From: JBKHYJ01 sp046565505
GTDB taxonomy: Bacteria > Acidobacteriota > Blastocatellia > UBA7656
Length of the DNA: 64,000 bases
Direction: 5' to 3'
Assembly: GCA_046565505.1 (NCBI GenBank)
Contig: JBKHYJ010000015.1
Coordinates: 1 to 64,000 of the forward strand
The translations under genes and the position numbers were made by a program. Of the stretch, positions 36,126-45,700 are shown one piece after another (the stretch's first letter is position 1; each line of letters opens with the position of its first letter). Below the pieces are notes generated by a model. The model had not been told where the DNA came from, made no database searches, and saw nothing but the letters and a program-made list of their open reading frames with translations.

Positions 36126-37592
36126 GTGCGTATGCGGCCGATCATGATCCAGGCGACAAGCTCGGACGCCGGGAAGACGACGATAGTTGCCGGCCTTTGT
36201 CGTCTCTTCGCAAACAGGGGCTACAAGGTTGCCCCATTCAAGTCGCAGAACATGGCGCTGAACTCTTACGTCACCGAAAATGGCGAAGAGATCGCTCGGG
36301 CGACGGCGGTCCAGGCGTTCGGCGCAAGACAGCAGCCCATCGTTCACATGAACCCATTGCTTCTGAAGCCCAAGGCGGACGATGTTTCACAGTTGATCGT
36401 CCACGGGAAGGCGCTTATGGACGTCACCGCGAAGGAATACTTTCTGTCCGGCGCTCTGCAAGGCCTGAAGCTCGGGGCCATACGCGAATCCATAAGCTAT
36501 CTCAGACAGCACTATGACCTCATCATCGCCGAAGGCGCGGGCAGCTGCGCCGAGCCTAACCTCAGGGAGTTGGATGTTGTCAACATGGGCCTCGCCCATG
36601 AACTGCGGGCGAGGGTCTTCGTCGTGACGGACATTGACAAGGGCGGCGCCTTCGCCGACATCCTGGGGTCGCTGAAGGTCATGGAGATCGTAAAGCCTGA
36701 TGACATCGGACTGATCGCGGGGTTTATCGTTAACAAATTCCGCGGGGACCTCGACGTGCTGCGGCCCGGCTTGGACTTCATCGAAAGGCACACGAGATTC
36801 CCTGTGCTGGGCGTACTGCCCTTCATAAACGACCTCAGATTAGAGGAGGAGGACCGTGTTAAGAAATACCTGTGCGAACACCCCGAAGTGGACATCGCGG
36901 TCATCTACCTCCCGCACATATCCAACGCCAATGACTTCGATTTTCTGGCCTGCGAGCAAAACGTCCGCGTCCGGTTCGTGAAGTCCGCCGATTCACTAGG
37001 AGTCCCCGACGCGATAATCATTCCAGGGACCAAGAATACGGTATGGGACTTGGATTATATGAGAAGGGTAGGGCTTGAGCGGGCCATTAAAGAATCAGCT
37101 AGCTCGACGCCGGTCGTAGGTATTTGCGGCGGGTATCAGATGCTCGGACACACGCTCCGCGATGACGGTCACCTCGAATCCGGGCTCGGCACGATTGAGG
37201 GGATAGGGCTTCTGGACATCACGGTAGAGTTCCTCCCGAACAAGATTGTCACTAACAGAAAATACAGACTCGCCGATGCCAATATTTTTGGCGCCGTGGG
37301 GACGCTTTCAGGCTACGAAATCCATAGCGGTTCGGTGCGGTATGGGAACTGCGAGCCGATGTTCGTCTATGAGGGCGGGTGCGACGGCGCGATCCATCCC
37401 GAGAGGCTTATCTTCGGGACTTTCATTCATGACGTATTCAGCAACCGTGCGTTCACCCGGGCATTCGTGAATCACCTGCGGCAGAAAAAAGGGCTGCCCG
37501 CGCTCACGGTCGAGATGCCCGGGCCTAGAGACTGCGCGGAGGACAGTTACGAGAGGCTGGCCTCGGTGCTCGAACAGTGCGCCTCATTCTGA
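36126..37592 (+). CDS. cobQ: Cobyric acid synthase
   Basis: Amidates the b, d, e and g side chains of the corrin ring using glutamine and ATP. The 488-residue protein has the N-terminal P-loop-like domain (TSSDAGKTTIVAGLCRLFANRG, KSQNMALNSY) and a C-terminal class I glutaminase with the nucleophile Cys in VGICGGYQMLG and the His in GTFIHDVF. Length is normal. No other cobalamin gene is visible within the window, so it is isolated from its pathway or serves salvage. Confidence 0.95.
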   Translation: MRMRPIMIQATSSDAGKTTIVAGLCRLFANRGYKVAPFKSQNMALNSYVTENGEEIARATAVQAFGARQQPIVHMNPLLLKPKADDVSQLIVHGKALMDVTAKEYFLSGALQGLKLGAIRESISYLRQHYDLIIAEGAGSCAEPNLRELDVVNMGLAHELRARVFVVTDIDKGGAFADILGSLKVMEIVKPDDIGLIAGFIVNKFRGDLDVLRPGLDFIERHTRFPVLGVLPFINDLRLEEEDRVKKYLCEHPEVDIAVIYLPHISNANDFDFLACEQNVRVRFVKSADSLGVPDAIIIPGTKNTVWDLDYMRRVGLERAIKESASSTPVVGICGGYQMLGHTLRDDGHLESGLGTIEGIGLLDITVEFLPNKIVTNRKYRLADANIFGAVGTLSGYEIHSGSVRYGNCEPMFVYEGGCDGAIHPERLIFGTFIHDVFSNRAFTRAFVNHLRQKKGLPALTVEMPGPRDCAEDSYERLASVLEQCASF

Positions 37593-37921
37593 GCCGCGAA
37601 TGCGGAAGCGGATAAAAGCAGTAAGCGTAGGGGCGAGTGGCGGCCGGGATCAGGCAGACTGAAGCAGTGGCAAGCCGGGCGCCCCCGCTGAGAAGTTTTG
37701 TGGTAATTCAGAGAGCCCAACGACGCATGTACTGAAGGGCCGCGTCGTTGGGCGGGCGGCAGCAGCTTGAGGTTACTTAGTTCGATTTCGCGCACCCCGG
37801 ACTTGCCGGGGGTTCCTGACCCAGAGGAATTCGTGTATAATTCCGGTCGCAGGGTATAAGCACTTCGCACCGCACCAAAGATCGAGTAGTTCGAGGCATT
37901 CTTAACTAACAAGGAGGGGCC
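37593..37921. other. Intergenic region with a strong hairpin
   Basis: About 330 bases between cobQ and the small membrane protein. It contains a 12-base-pair hairpin (37715-37753) and a TATAAT (37836-37841) that may be the -10 of the next gene, though no good -35 is spaced before it. An AAGGAGGGG ribosome site ends the region. Confidence 0.5.
37715..37753 (+). terminator. 12-bp hairpin after cobQ, terminator-like without U-tract
   Basis: GCCCAACGACGC (37715-37726) pairs perfectly with GCGTCGTTGGGC (37742-37753) across a 15-base loop. It is about 120 bases after the cobQ stop. No T-run follows, so it may be a weak terminator, a transcript-end stabiliser or part of a small RNA. Confidence 0.45.
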
Positions 37922-38134
37922 ATGAAAAATCTACTCTTGCTGGTCGGACTGATTGCCCTGGGCGTCGGAGCCTATTTCCTTTATAACTACCTGTACCAGC
38001 CGATTTCGGGCGAAAAGACGTACCTGGTTTTGGGAGGCGTATTCTCGGCGGCGGGGCTTATCTGCTTTGCCGTTTTCTTCTTCATGAAATTTAGAGAGGA
38101 AGGGGATCAGGACATAAGCATTACCAAGTTCTGA
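37922..38134 (+). CDS. Small two-helix membrane protein, unknown
   Basis: A 70-residue protein with two membrane helices (about 4-24 and 35-55), a short polar loop with YQPISGEKTY and an acidic C-terminal tail (REEGDQDISITKF). AAGGAGGGG directly precedes the ATG and a TATAAT lies 80 bases upstream, so expression is likely. No family or function recognised. Confidence 0.7.
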   Translation: MKNLLLLVGLIALGVGAYFLYNYLYQPISGEKTYLVLGGVFSAAGLICFAVFFFMKFREEGDQDISITKF

Positions 38135-38480
38135 CCTCTCACATTCTGGATTGGACACGGCGGGCCGTGAGCTATGCGAGCGCGGCATCGCGGCCGGGAC
38201 CGGCGCCATTTACGTAGCCCGGTCGATGGGCATCAGACTGTTTCACCCGTCTCCACGCCTTCACCTGCGCCCCTTTCCCACACACGACATCGCGCCGACG
38301 CGACCCTGGCGGCGCCGCGGCGCTACGGGTCAGACAATTTTTTAAAGCCGCGCTCACCGAGTGGTAGAACTTCCAAACTTACTGTTAGAATATCTTCGGG
38401 CGGACGGGATGATTCTAACCGCTCTCCTCTGAGTGGACTGTTGTGGGCTGCCATCGAACTTCATACTGGGATAGGTCTAG
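38135..38480. other. Intergenic region before the kinase gene
   Basis: About 345 bases without a recognisable gene. TAGAAT at 38386-38391 could be a -10 for the kinase, but no matching -35 is seen. Confidence 0.4.
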
Positions 38481-40499
38481 ATGAAGATTTGCACAAGCTG
38501 CGGCTCACCTGTACCGGCTGCTGACGAACGGTGCCCTCAGTGCGGGGCGCGGTCAGACGGTTTCACCGGCAGGCTCACAGGCACAACCCTCGTAGACAAA
38601 TACCTGATAGAAGAACCGCTCGGGGCGGGCGGAATGTGCGAAGTCTATCGCGCGCGGCACATCGCGATGGATAAAGAGGTCGCCATAAAAATACTCAAGC
38701 CCGAGCTCGCCGCGGACCCCAGGATCGCACAGCGGTTCGAGCAGGAGGCCCGCGCCGCCAGCCGCGTCCGCCACCCCCACGCGATAAACGTGACCGACTA
38801 TGGGATAGGGCAGGGCAACACTCCCTTCCTCGTCATGGAGCTTGTCGAAGGGCTGACCGTGCGCGAGATGCTCAGCCGCGATGGCCCTTTCACCATCGAG
38901 CGGGCCGCGAACATTCTGCACCAGGCCTGCGGCGCGCTGGAAGTGGCGCACTCTGTCGGCGTAATCCACCGCGACATCAAGCCGGACAACATAATCATCT
39001 CCGAATACGACGGCAGGGATTGGGTCGAGGTGGTCGATTTCGGGGTCGCAAAGATTCAGGAAGACGTGAACCGCCGCGCCGCGCTCACGGGGGCGAACTT
39101 CATAATAGGCACGCCGCGCTACATGTCGCCGGAGCAGTGCGAGGAGAAGCCCGTAGACGCCCGCAGCGACATCTACTCGCTGGGCGTCGTGGTCTACGAG
39201 ATGCTCGCGGGCGAAGCCCCTTTCGAGGGCGGGTCTTCGACGCGGCTGCTGATGGCACATGTCGCAGAGCCCCCGCCGCCGCTCAGGGAGAAGCGGCCCG
39301 ACATCTCGCCTGATGTAGAAGCGTTGGTGATGCGCGCGCTCGATAAGAACCCCGACCGCCGCCCGCAGAGCGCGGCCGAGTTCGCGCGGGAGTTCGAGCG
39401 GGCCGCCGGCGTCTCGCAGCCGGGCGCGGATACCGACCGCGGGGGCGCATTCTCTCGCATCAGCGTGCCATTGGATAATCAAGACGTTGTGCCCATCGGC
39501 GCGTCCCAGCCGCTTGAGGGGGCGGACGTAGAAGACGAAGAGACTCTCGTGAGGCGCAGGATGTCTTCAAGCCCGGAGGCTCTCGCGCCGAGCGACACGC
39601 TTCGAGACCTGGCGGATTTGAACCCGTACAACACGGTCGCCGAGGTGCAAGGCTCGGCCCCCTACAGGGCTGATCTCGGCCGACCCCGCTCTGCCTCGGA
39701 CCGCGACGAAGCGGACCTGCTGCCGGGCGAGCCCGACCCCCACGACCCGCAGATCAGGCCCGCCGCCGCGAGCGGAGAAAATCGCGACCGGACCTCTAAG
39801 AGGGAGGGCGGGTATAGAAATTACGCTCTTATAATCGCGTTCCTGGCGCTGATGCTAGCCCTGGGCTTCATCGGCTACGCAATTTTCGGGCGCCGCCCGG
39901 CCCCCGCGAATCCTACGGGCGAAAATTCAACTCAAGACGCGCGCACGGCCGAATCGCCTGCCGCCAAGCCTGAGTCGCCCGCCGCCTCGCCCGCCCCGCC
40001 GAGCACGAACGCTCCCGCGAACAAGCAGGCCGCCAGCGAGCCCCCCACCCCGACCGTCATCAACAAGCCTAACCCGAGCCCCGCGCCCGACGAGCCTACG
40101 GAAGAGACTACTAGAGTTGATACCGGCAAGATAGAAAAGCAGGTGACCGCCACGGTGTTCAGGGCCTGGGGGGCGCTCGAGAATGGGAGCTTAAGTAATC
40201 ATATGAGTTACTATGCGCCCCGCCTTCGCACCTTCTATCTGAAGAACGACGTGGACCGGGCCTCGGCCCGGGCGGAGATCGCGGGCGCGATGAAGGCTTA
40301 CGACTCGCTCAAGTTCCGGTTCAGCAACATGGAGGTGCGGGTCGATCCTTCGGGCAGGAGCGCCATAGCCACCTACGATAAGTCATGGGACTTCGACGGC
40401 GACCAGCCGTGGTCGGGCACGGTCCGGGAAAGACTATGGCTCGTCAACAGCGGGGGCCGCTGGCTCATTAATGGCGTGAGAGATTTGAAGGTGTACTGA
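38481..40499 (+). CDS. Membrane Ser/Thr protein kinase with zinc ribbon and external NTF2-like domain
   Basis: A 672-residue PknB-type kinase. An N-terminal zinc ribbon (CTSCGS and CPQCGA, residues 3-23) is followed by the kinase domain (about 38-300) with GAGGMCEVY, the catalytic Lys in VAIKIL, HRDIKPDN and DFGVAK. A disordered juxtamembrane region (about 315-440), one membrane helix (about 443-465), a Pro/Ala-rich spacer and a C-terminal SnoaL/NTF2-like domain (about 550-672) complete it. The last would lie in the periplasm, in place of the PASTA repeats of PknB, and probably senses a ligand or partner. Kinase motifs are intact. Confidence 0.9.
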   Translation: MKICTSCGSPVPAADERCPQCGARSDGFTGRLTGTTLVDKYLIEEPLGAGGMCEVYRARHIAMDKEVAIKILKPELAADPRIAQRFEQEARAASRVRHPHAINVTDYGIGQGNTPFLVMELVEGLTVREMLSRDGPFTIERAANILHQACGALEVAHSVGVIHRDIKPDNIIISEYDGRDWVEVVDFGVAKIQEDVNRRAALTGANFIIGTPRYMSPEQCEEKPVDARSDIYSLGVVVYEMLAGEAPFEGGSSTRLLMAHVAEPPPPLREKRPDISPDVEALVMRALDKNPDRRPQSAAEFAREFERAAGVSQPGADTDRGGAFSRISVPLDNQDVVPIGASQPLEGADVEDEETLVRRRMSSSPEALAPSDTLRDLADLNPYNTVAEVQGSAPYRADLGRPRSASDRDEADLLPGEPDPHDPQIRPAAASGENRDRTSKREGGYRNYALIIAFLALMLALGFIGYAIFGRRPAPANPTGENSTQDARTAESPAAKPESPAASPAPPSTNAPANKQAASEPPTPTVINKPNPSPAPDEPTEETTRVDTGKIEKQVTATVFRAWGALENGSLSNHMSYYAPRLRTFYLKNDVDRASARAEIAGAMKAYDSLKFRFSNMEVRVDPSGRSAIATYDKSWDFDGDQPWSGTVRERLWLVNSGGRWLINGVRDLKVY

Positions 40500-40589
40500 G
40501 ATTAACGGCGGGCGGGGCTCACCGGGGCGCATTGGCCGCGGCCATTCGACCGGCCTCTCGTAAAGCCCAAACTCGCGCCGCGGGCGGCG

Positions 40590-41786
40590 CTATCCCTTTT
40601 TCAGCTTCTTCGCGACTTCCGCTATCCTCTTCACGCCCTCGCGAATCATCTCCATAGAGTTCGCGTAGGAAATCCTGACGTAGCCCTCCATGCCGAAGGC
40701 GGAGCCCGCCGTGACGACCACCCTCGCCTCGTCGAGCAAGAGCTTTGCAAACTCTGCCGACGTGCTCGCGCGCTCAGTAAATAAATTCTTCACGCACGGC
40801 ATGACGTAGAAGGCGCCCTCGGGCATGGCGCACTCTACGCCCTCGATCTCATTTAAAGCGGGGACGAGCCAATCGCGCCTGCGCTTGTATTCCTCGATCA
40901 TGGAGTGCAGGGATTCCTGCTGCCCCGTGGCGGCCTCAATCGCCGCCATCTGCGTAATCGAATTCGCGTTCGACGTGGAGTGGCTCTGCACCTTGAGCAT
41001 CGCCTGTATCCACTCGCGCGGCCCCAGGCCGAAGCCGAGCCGCCACCCGGTCATCGCGTGCGACTTGGAGAACGACCCGCAAATCATCACGCGCGAGCGC
41101 AGCTCCGGCGGTAGCTGGCCCGCGCTGAATGGGGCTGCCGGCGGGTAGGCGAAGTACAGGTAGCACTCGTCGCTTATCACCCAGATGTCGCGCTCGGCCG
41201 CCGCCTCTACGACCTGGCGGAACTCGTCGGGCGGGATGATTCGCCCCGTGGGATTATTGGGCGAGTTGATGATGAGCAGTCGCGCGCGCGGCCCGGCGTG
41301 CTCGCGCACCATGTCGGCCGTCAGCAAAAACTTGTTCGGCTCCGTGTCTATGAAGACAGGTTTGGCTCGCAGGAACTTCGCGATTTCGGGGAAGGTGACC
41401 CAGTAAGGCGAGGGTATTAGCGCCTCGTCGCCCGGGTTGAGCAGCGTGGCCATCGCGTTGAAGATGGCCTGCTTCCCGCCCATCGTCACCACCACCTGCG
41501 ACGGGTCGTAGTCCGCGCCGAAATCGCGACTCATCATCTCGACGACGGCGGCGCGCAAGGGGGTGATGCCGCCGGCCGAGGTGTACCGCGTGAAGTTCTT
41601 TTCAATCGCCCGCTCGGCGGCGTCTTTAACGTTGCGCGGGGTGTGAAAGTCCGGCTCGCCCGCCCCCAGGTCTACGATGTCTACGCCTTCGGCGCGCAGC
41701 CGCTCGGCCTCCATCAGGACCGCGAGCGTCGAAGATACTTCCATCCCGGACACATGGCTTGATTCGCAAAAGACTGCTTGGCTCAT
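40590..41786 (-). CDS. PLP-dependent aminotransferase, aspartate aminotransferase-like
   Basis: A 398-residue fold-type I, class I aminotransferase. The PLP-binding Lys is in GSFSKSHAMTGWRLGF, with SPNNPTGR, SDECY and the C-terminal RISYANS (substrate-carboxylate Arg). The sequence is of the subgroup Ib aspartate aminotransferase type seen in Thermus and Bacillus; substrate could be aspartate or another amino acid. GGAGAATAG precedes the ATG. It is followed at some distance by no cotranscribed partner; coaD lies upstream on the same strand. Confidence 0.9.
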   Translation of the reverse strand: MSQAVFCESSHVSGMEVSSTLAVLMEAERLRAEGVDIVDLGAGEPDFHTPRNVKDAAERAIEKNFTRYTSAGGITPLRAAVVEMMSRDFGADYDPSQVVVTMGGKQAIFNAMATLLNPGDEALIPSPYWVTFPEIAKFLRAKPVFIDTEPNKFLLTADMVREHAGPRARLLIINSPNNPTGRIIPPDEFRQVVEAAAERDIWVISDECYLYFAYPPAAPFSAGQLPPELRSRVMICGSFSKSHAMTGWRLGFGLGPREWIQAMLKVQSHSTSNANSITQMAAIEAATGQQESLHSMIEEYKRRRDWLVPALNEIEGVECAMPEGAFYVMPCVKNLFTERASTSAEFAKLLLDEARVVVTAGSAFGMEGYVRISYANSMEMIREGVKRIAEVAKKLKKG

Positions 41787-41916
41787 CTATTCTCCAGGGA
41801 CTCGGGATCTAGTTAAGTGCGACCTCGTTGACGCGGCAAATATGGCTGATGACTCAATTCTTAACCCCCAACCCGCGCCGCGCGCAAGCCCGCCGGGCCA
41901 TCCGCGCCGGGATCCT

Positions 41917-42393
41917 TCACCTCGGCTTCTTCTGCATTCGACTTTCGACCGACTCGGGCACGAGCCCCCTGATGGAGCCGCCCAGCTTGAACACCTCTTT
42001 AATCAGCCGCGAGCTGAGGTAGGAATAGGCTTCGGCGGCCATCAAGAAGACCGTCTCGACCTCCGGCTCCAGCCTGCGGTTCATCAGCGCCATCTGAAGC
42101 TCGTACTCGTAATCTGATATGGCACGAATGCCGCGCACGATCACCTGCGCGTCTTGCTGTTTGGCGTAGTCAACGAGCAGGCCCTGAAACGTCCCCACCC
42201 ACACATTCGCCCACGGTATCACCTCCCGTATCATCTCTACGCGCTCTTCGGTAGAGAACATCGGCTGCTTGTCGATATTCAAAAGCACCGCGACGACTAT
42301 TTCGTCGAAGAGCTTCGACGAACGCTCTATGATGTCGAGGTGGCCCATTGTGACGGGGTCGAACGTTCCGGGGTAGATGGCGCGGCGCGTCAA
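41917..42393 (-). CDS. coaD: Phosphopantetheine adenylyltransferase
   Basis: Fourth step of coenzyme A synthesis: joins AMP to 4'-phosphopantetheine. The 158-residue protein has the nucleotidyl-transferase motif YPGTFDPVTMGHLDII, VRGIRAISDYEYE and the C-terminal YSYLSSRLIKEV. It starts at TTG (42393) with AGGAGATAAACCGA upstream. Upstream of the aminotransferase gene by 130 bases, possibly one transcript. Confidence 0.95.
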   Translation of the reverse strand: MTRRAIYPGTFDPVTMGHLDIIERSSKLFDEIVVAVLLNIDKQPMFSTEERVEMIREVIPWANVWVGTFQGLLVDYAKQQDAQVIVRGIRAISDYEYELQMALMNRRLEPEVETVFLMAAEAYSYLSSRLIKEVFKLGGSIRGLVPESVESRMQKKPR

Positions 42394-42769
42394 TCGGTTT
42401 ATCTCCTGAAGACTTCTCCAAGCTGGGGATCGATCAAGTTAAGCGATACTAACATAGATCGCCGGCGAGAGGCCATAGGCGGGGCGAGGCCGCGGCCTCC
42501 TTTCGCGCGTTGTTGCTGAAGCCTCTGCGGGCCTGGTATATCAGTGATTCCCCCCGCCCTCCGGCCCGCGCGCAACGGCGATTTGAGAAGGCGGCTCGCA
42601 TTAAAATGACATGTCGCCGCCGGCGAGATCGGTCATTTAGAAGATAAGACCGGCGATGCGCCGGGGAGTTTGGGGGCCGGATTCTTCGTTTCATGCGAAT
42701 TCTCGCGGCCGGCGGCGCGGCATTATCTTTGCACTTATCAATCGACGAAAAGCCCCCTGCTAAAGGTGT
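42394..42769. other. Divergent intergenic region coaD / GGDEF-EAL gene
   Basis: About 375 bases with no recognisable gene; it must hold divergent promoters. I see no strong consensus pair. Confidence 0.4.
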
Positions 42770-45700
42770 ATGCAAGAATCATTGGCAGCCACGAGCAAGA
42801 GCATTAGCACGAGGGATGGGACGCTCATTAACAAGCTACGCAGGCGAGAAAAATTGATGACGCGCGCGCCGATGCCTCCGAAAGAAGAAGCGAGACTTGA
42901 GGCGCTGCGCCAGTACTGCATCCGCGACATCAAGCCTGAGGGGCCGATTGATGAGCTTGCCCGCCTCGCGGCGCAGATCTGCGCCGCACCCGTCGCCCTG
43001 CTAGGCATAGTCGAGGCGGACCGCGTCTGGTACAGGTCGAAGTCGGGCACGAGGTCCGCGGCCGTTGACAGGGATAAGGCATTCTGCTCCTGGGCCATCC
43101 TTCAGCCGGGCCTGTTCGTCATCAAAGACGCATCAAAGGACCCGAGATTCAAAGACAACCCGCTCGTCGCCGGCGAGCCTAAGATTCGGTTCTACGCCGC
43201 CGCGCCCCTCGTGACGCCCGAAGGCCACGCGCTCGGAACCCTGTGCGTCATCGACTATAAGCCTAGAGAGTTGAGCGCGCCGCAGGAGATGGCGCTACGC
43301 ACGCTAGCCGGCGCCGCCGTCCACCACCTCGAACTCAGGCGACACGAGAAGGAGCTTCAGCAGGCGAAGGCCGACCACAAGCGGGCGCTCGACGCGCTGG
43401 CTGCCAGCGAGGAGCGTTATAACCTGATAGCGCGCAGCGCCAACGACGGGCTGTGGGACTGGAACCTGGAGACGAATGAGATCCGCTTCTGCCCCCGCTG
43501 GAAGGCGATGCTCGGGTACAAAGAGGACGAGATCGGCGCGCGGCCCGACGAGTGGTTCAACCGCGTTCACCCGGAAGACATTGAGCAGGTGCAGGAAGAG
43601 GTCACGGCTCACCTGCTCGGGCTGCGGCCGCAATTTCACAAAGAGTACCGCATGCGTAGGCAGGACGGCAGCTACCGCTGGATGCTGACGCGGGGCATGG
43701 CCGTGTGGGATTTCGACAGGCAGGTCTACCGCATGGCAGGCTCGGTCACCGACGTGACCGAGAACAAAGAGGCCGAGCAGCGCCTACTGCACAACGCGAC
43801 GCACGACGTTTTGACGGGCCTGCCCAACCGCGCGCTGTTTATGGACAGGCTGAAGCTGTTGTTTGACAGGGCGCGGCAGGACGGCGGCAACCTGTTCGCC
43901 GTCCTCTTCCTCGACCTCGACCGCTTCAAGATAGTCAACGACAGCCTCGGCCACCAGATAGGTGACCAGTTGTTAGTCTGCCTGGCGCGCCGCCTGGAAG
44001 CCTCGCTCCGCCCCGGCGACATCGTGGCGCGGCTGGGCGGCGACGAGTTCGCGATCATACTTGACGACCTCAACCACATCAGCGACGCGACGCAGGCCGC
44101 CGAGCGCATACACAAAGAACTGTGCGCGCCGTTCAACCTGAGCGGGCATGAGGTCTTCGCCTCCGTGAGCATAGGCATCGCCCACAGCGACACGCCATAC
44201 GAGCGCCCGGAAGACTTCATCCGAAACGCGGACACGGCGATGTACCGCGCCAAGGACCAGGGCAGGGGCAGGTTCGAGCTATTCGACAAAGGCATGCACG
44301 TGCGCGCGGTGGCGCTGCTCGAGCTTGAGACGGACCTGAGGCGTGCGCTCGCGCGCGACGAGTTCTGCCTTCACTACCAGCCCATCGTCTCGATAGAGAA
44401 TTGGAGGATCGTCGGATTTGAAGCCCTGCTGCGGTGGCAGCACCCCGAACAGGGTTTCGTTTCTCCCACCAAGTTCGTCCCCGTGGCCGAGGAGACGGGC
44501 CTGATAAACCAGATCGGCCAGTGGGTGTTTCGCGAGGCCTGCAAGCAGCTGCGCGCGTGGCAGATTCAATTCCCGTCGGACCCGCCGCTGACGGTCAGCG
44601 TCAACCTCTCGGCCAAGCAGTTCTCCCACCCGGCCCTCATCGAAGAGATCGAGCAGGCGCTCGCGGAAACCGGCGTCTCCCCGAGCAGCCTCAAGATCGA
44701 AATCACGGAGGGCGCGATCATAGAGAACGTGGAAGTCGCGACGGACATACTGCGGCAGCTCAAGGCGCTCGGCATACGAATCTCGCTCGATGATTTCGGG
44801 ACGGGGTATTCGAGCCTGAGCTACCTGCACCGCTTCCCGATAGACACGCTGAAGATAGACAGGTCATTCGTCACCCGCATGAGCATGCCCAAGAACTCCG
44901 AGATCGTCCGCACCATCATCACGCTGGCGGTCAACCTCGGCATGGACGTGATCGCCGAAGGCGTAGAGACGCGCGAGCAGATAATCCTGCTCACCGGGTT
45001 GAACTGCGAATACGTGCAGGGCTTCTTGCTGTCGAAGCCCGTCGATGGCAAGACCATGATGGAGTTGATAGAGCAGACGTACCAGAAGGGGTTGAATGAA
45101 CATGCGGAAGCGGTCTCGCGCGCTTTCGCGTCGCCGGCCGGGCTCGAAAAGGGGCTCGATTATGAGAAGGGGCTGACTCTAATGACTCCAGACCTGCCCG
45201 CGTTAGAGCCCGAAGGCCCGCTGGAATATCAGCCAGGTCTTGCCGCTGCAAACAGCTCCGGCTACGGGTTGCCCGAATCCCCGGCGCCAAGACGGCAGGG
45301 GCCCGTGCGCGCCGCGGAGCAGCCTGTGCCCGTAGAGTCCCCCGATAGATCGATGAGCAAGAACCGCCGCAGGTGCGAGCGATTCAAGTTGTCGCTGCCT
45401 GCGCGCGTGACGGGGTACGACCGAAAGACAGGAAAGTGGACGGAGACGGGCCAGACGGCCGACGTGAGCCGGGTGGGCGCGACCCTCAGCCTGGGCAGGC
45501 GCGTGCGCCACGGCAGCATAATACATCTGACGTTGCCGCTACCGCCTAAGCTGCGCACGCACGGCCACTCCGAGTCGAGCTACAGAGTCTACGCGATAGT
45601 CAGGCGCGTAGAGCCGCCGCGGGACGGAATAAGAATGATCGGCCTCGAATTCGTGGGCGAAAACCCCCCGGCCGGTTACCAGGAAAAGCCGTGGGCGCTA

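Noticed and set aside
38386..38391. TAGAAT as -10 of the kinase promoter
   Set aside because: No -35-like hexamer at 16-18 bases upstream; left as a remark only.
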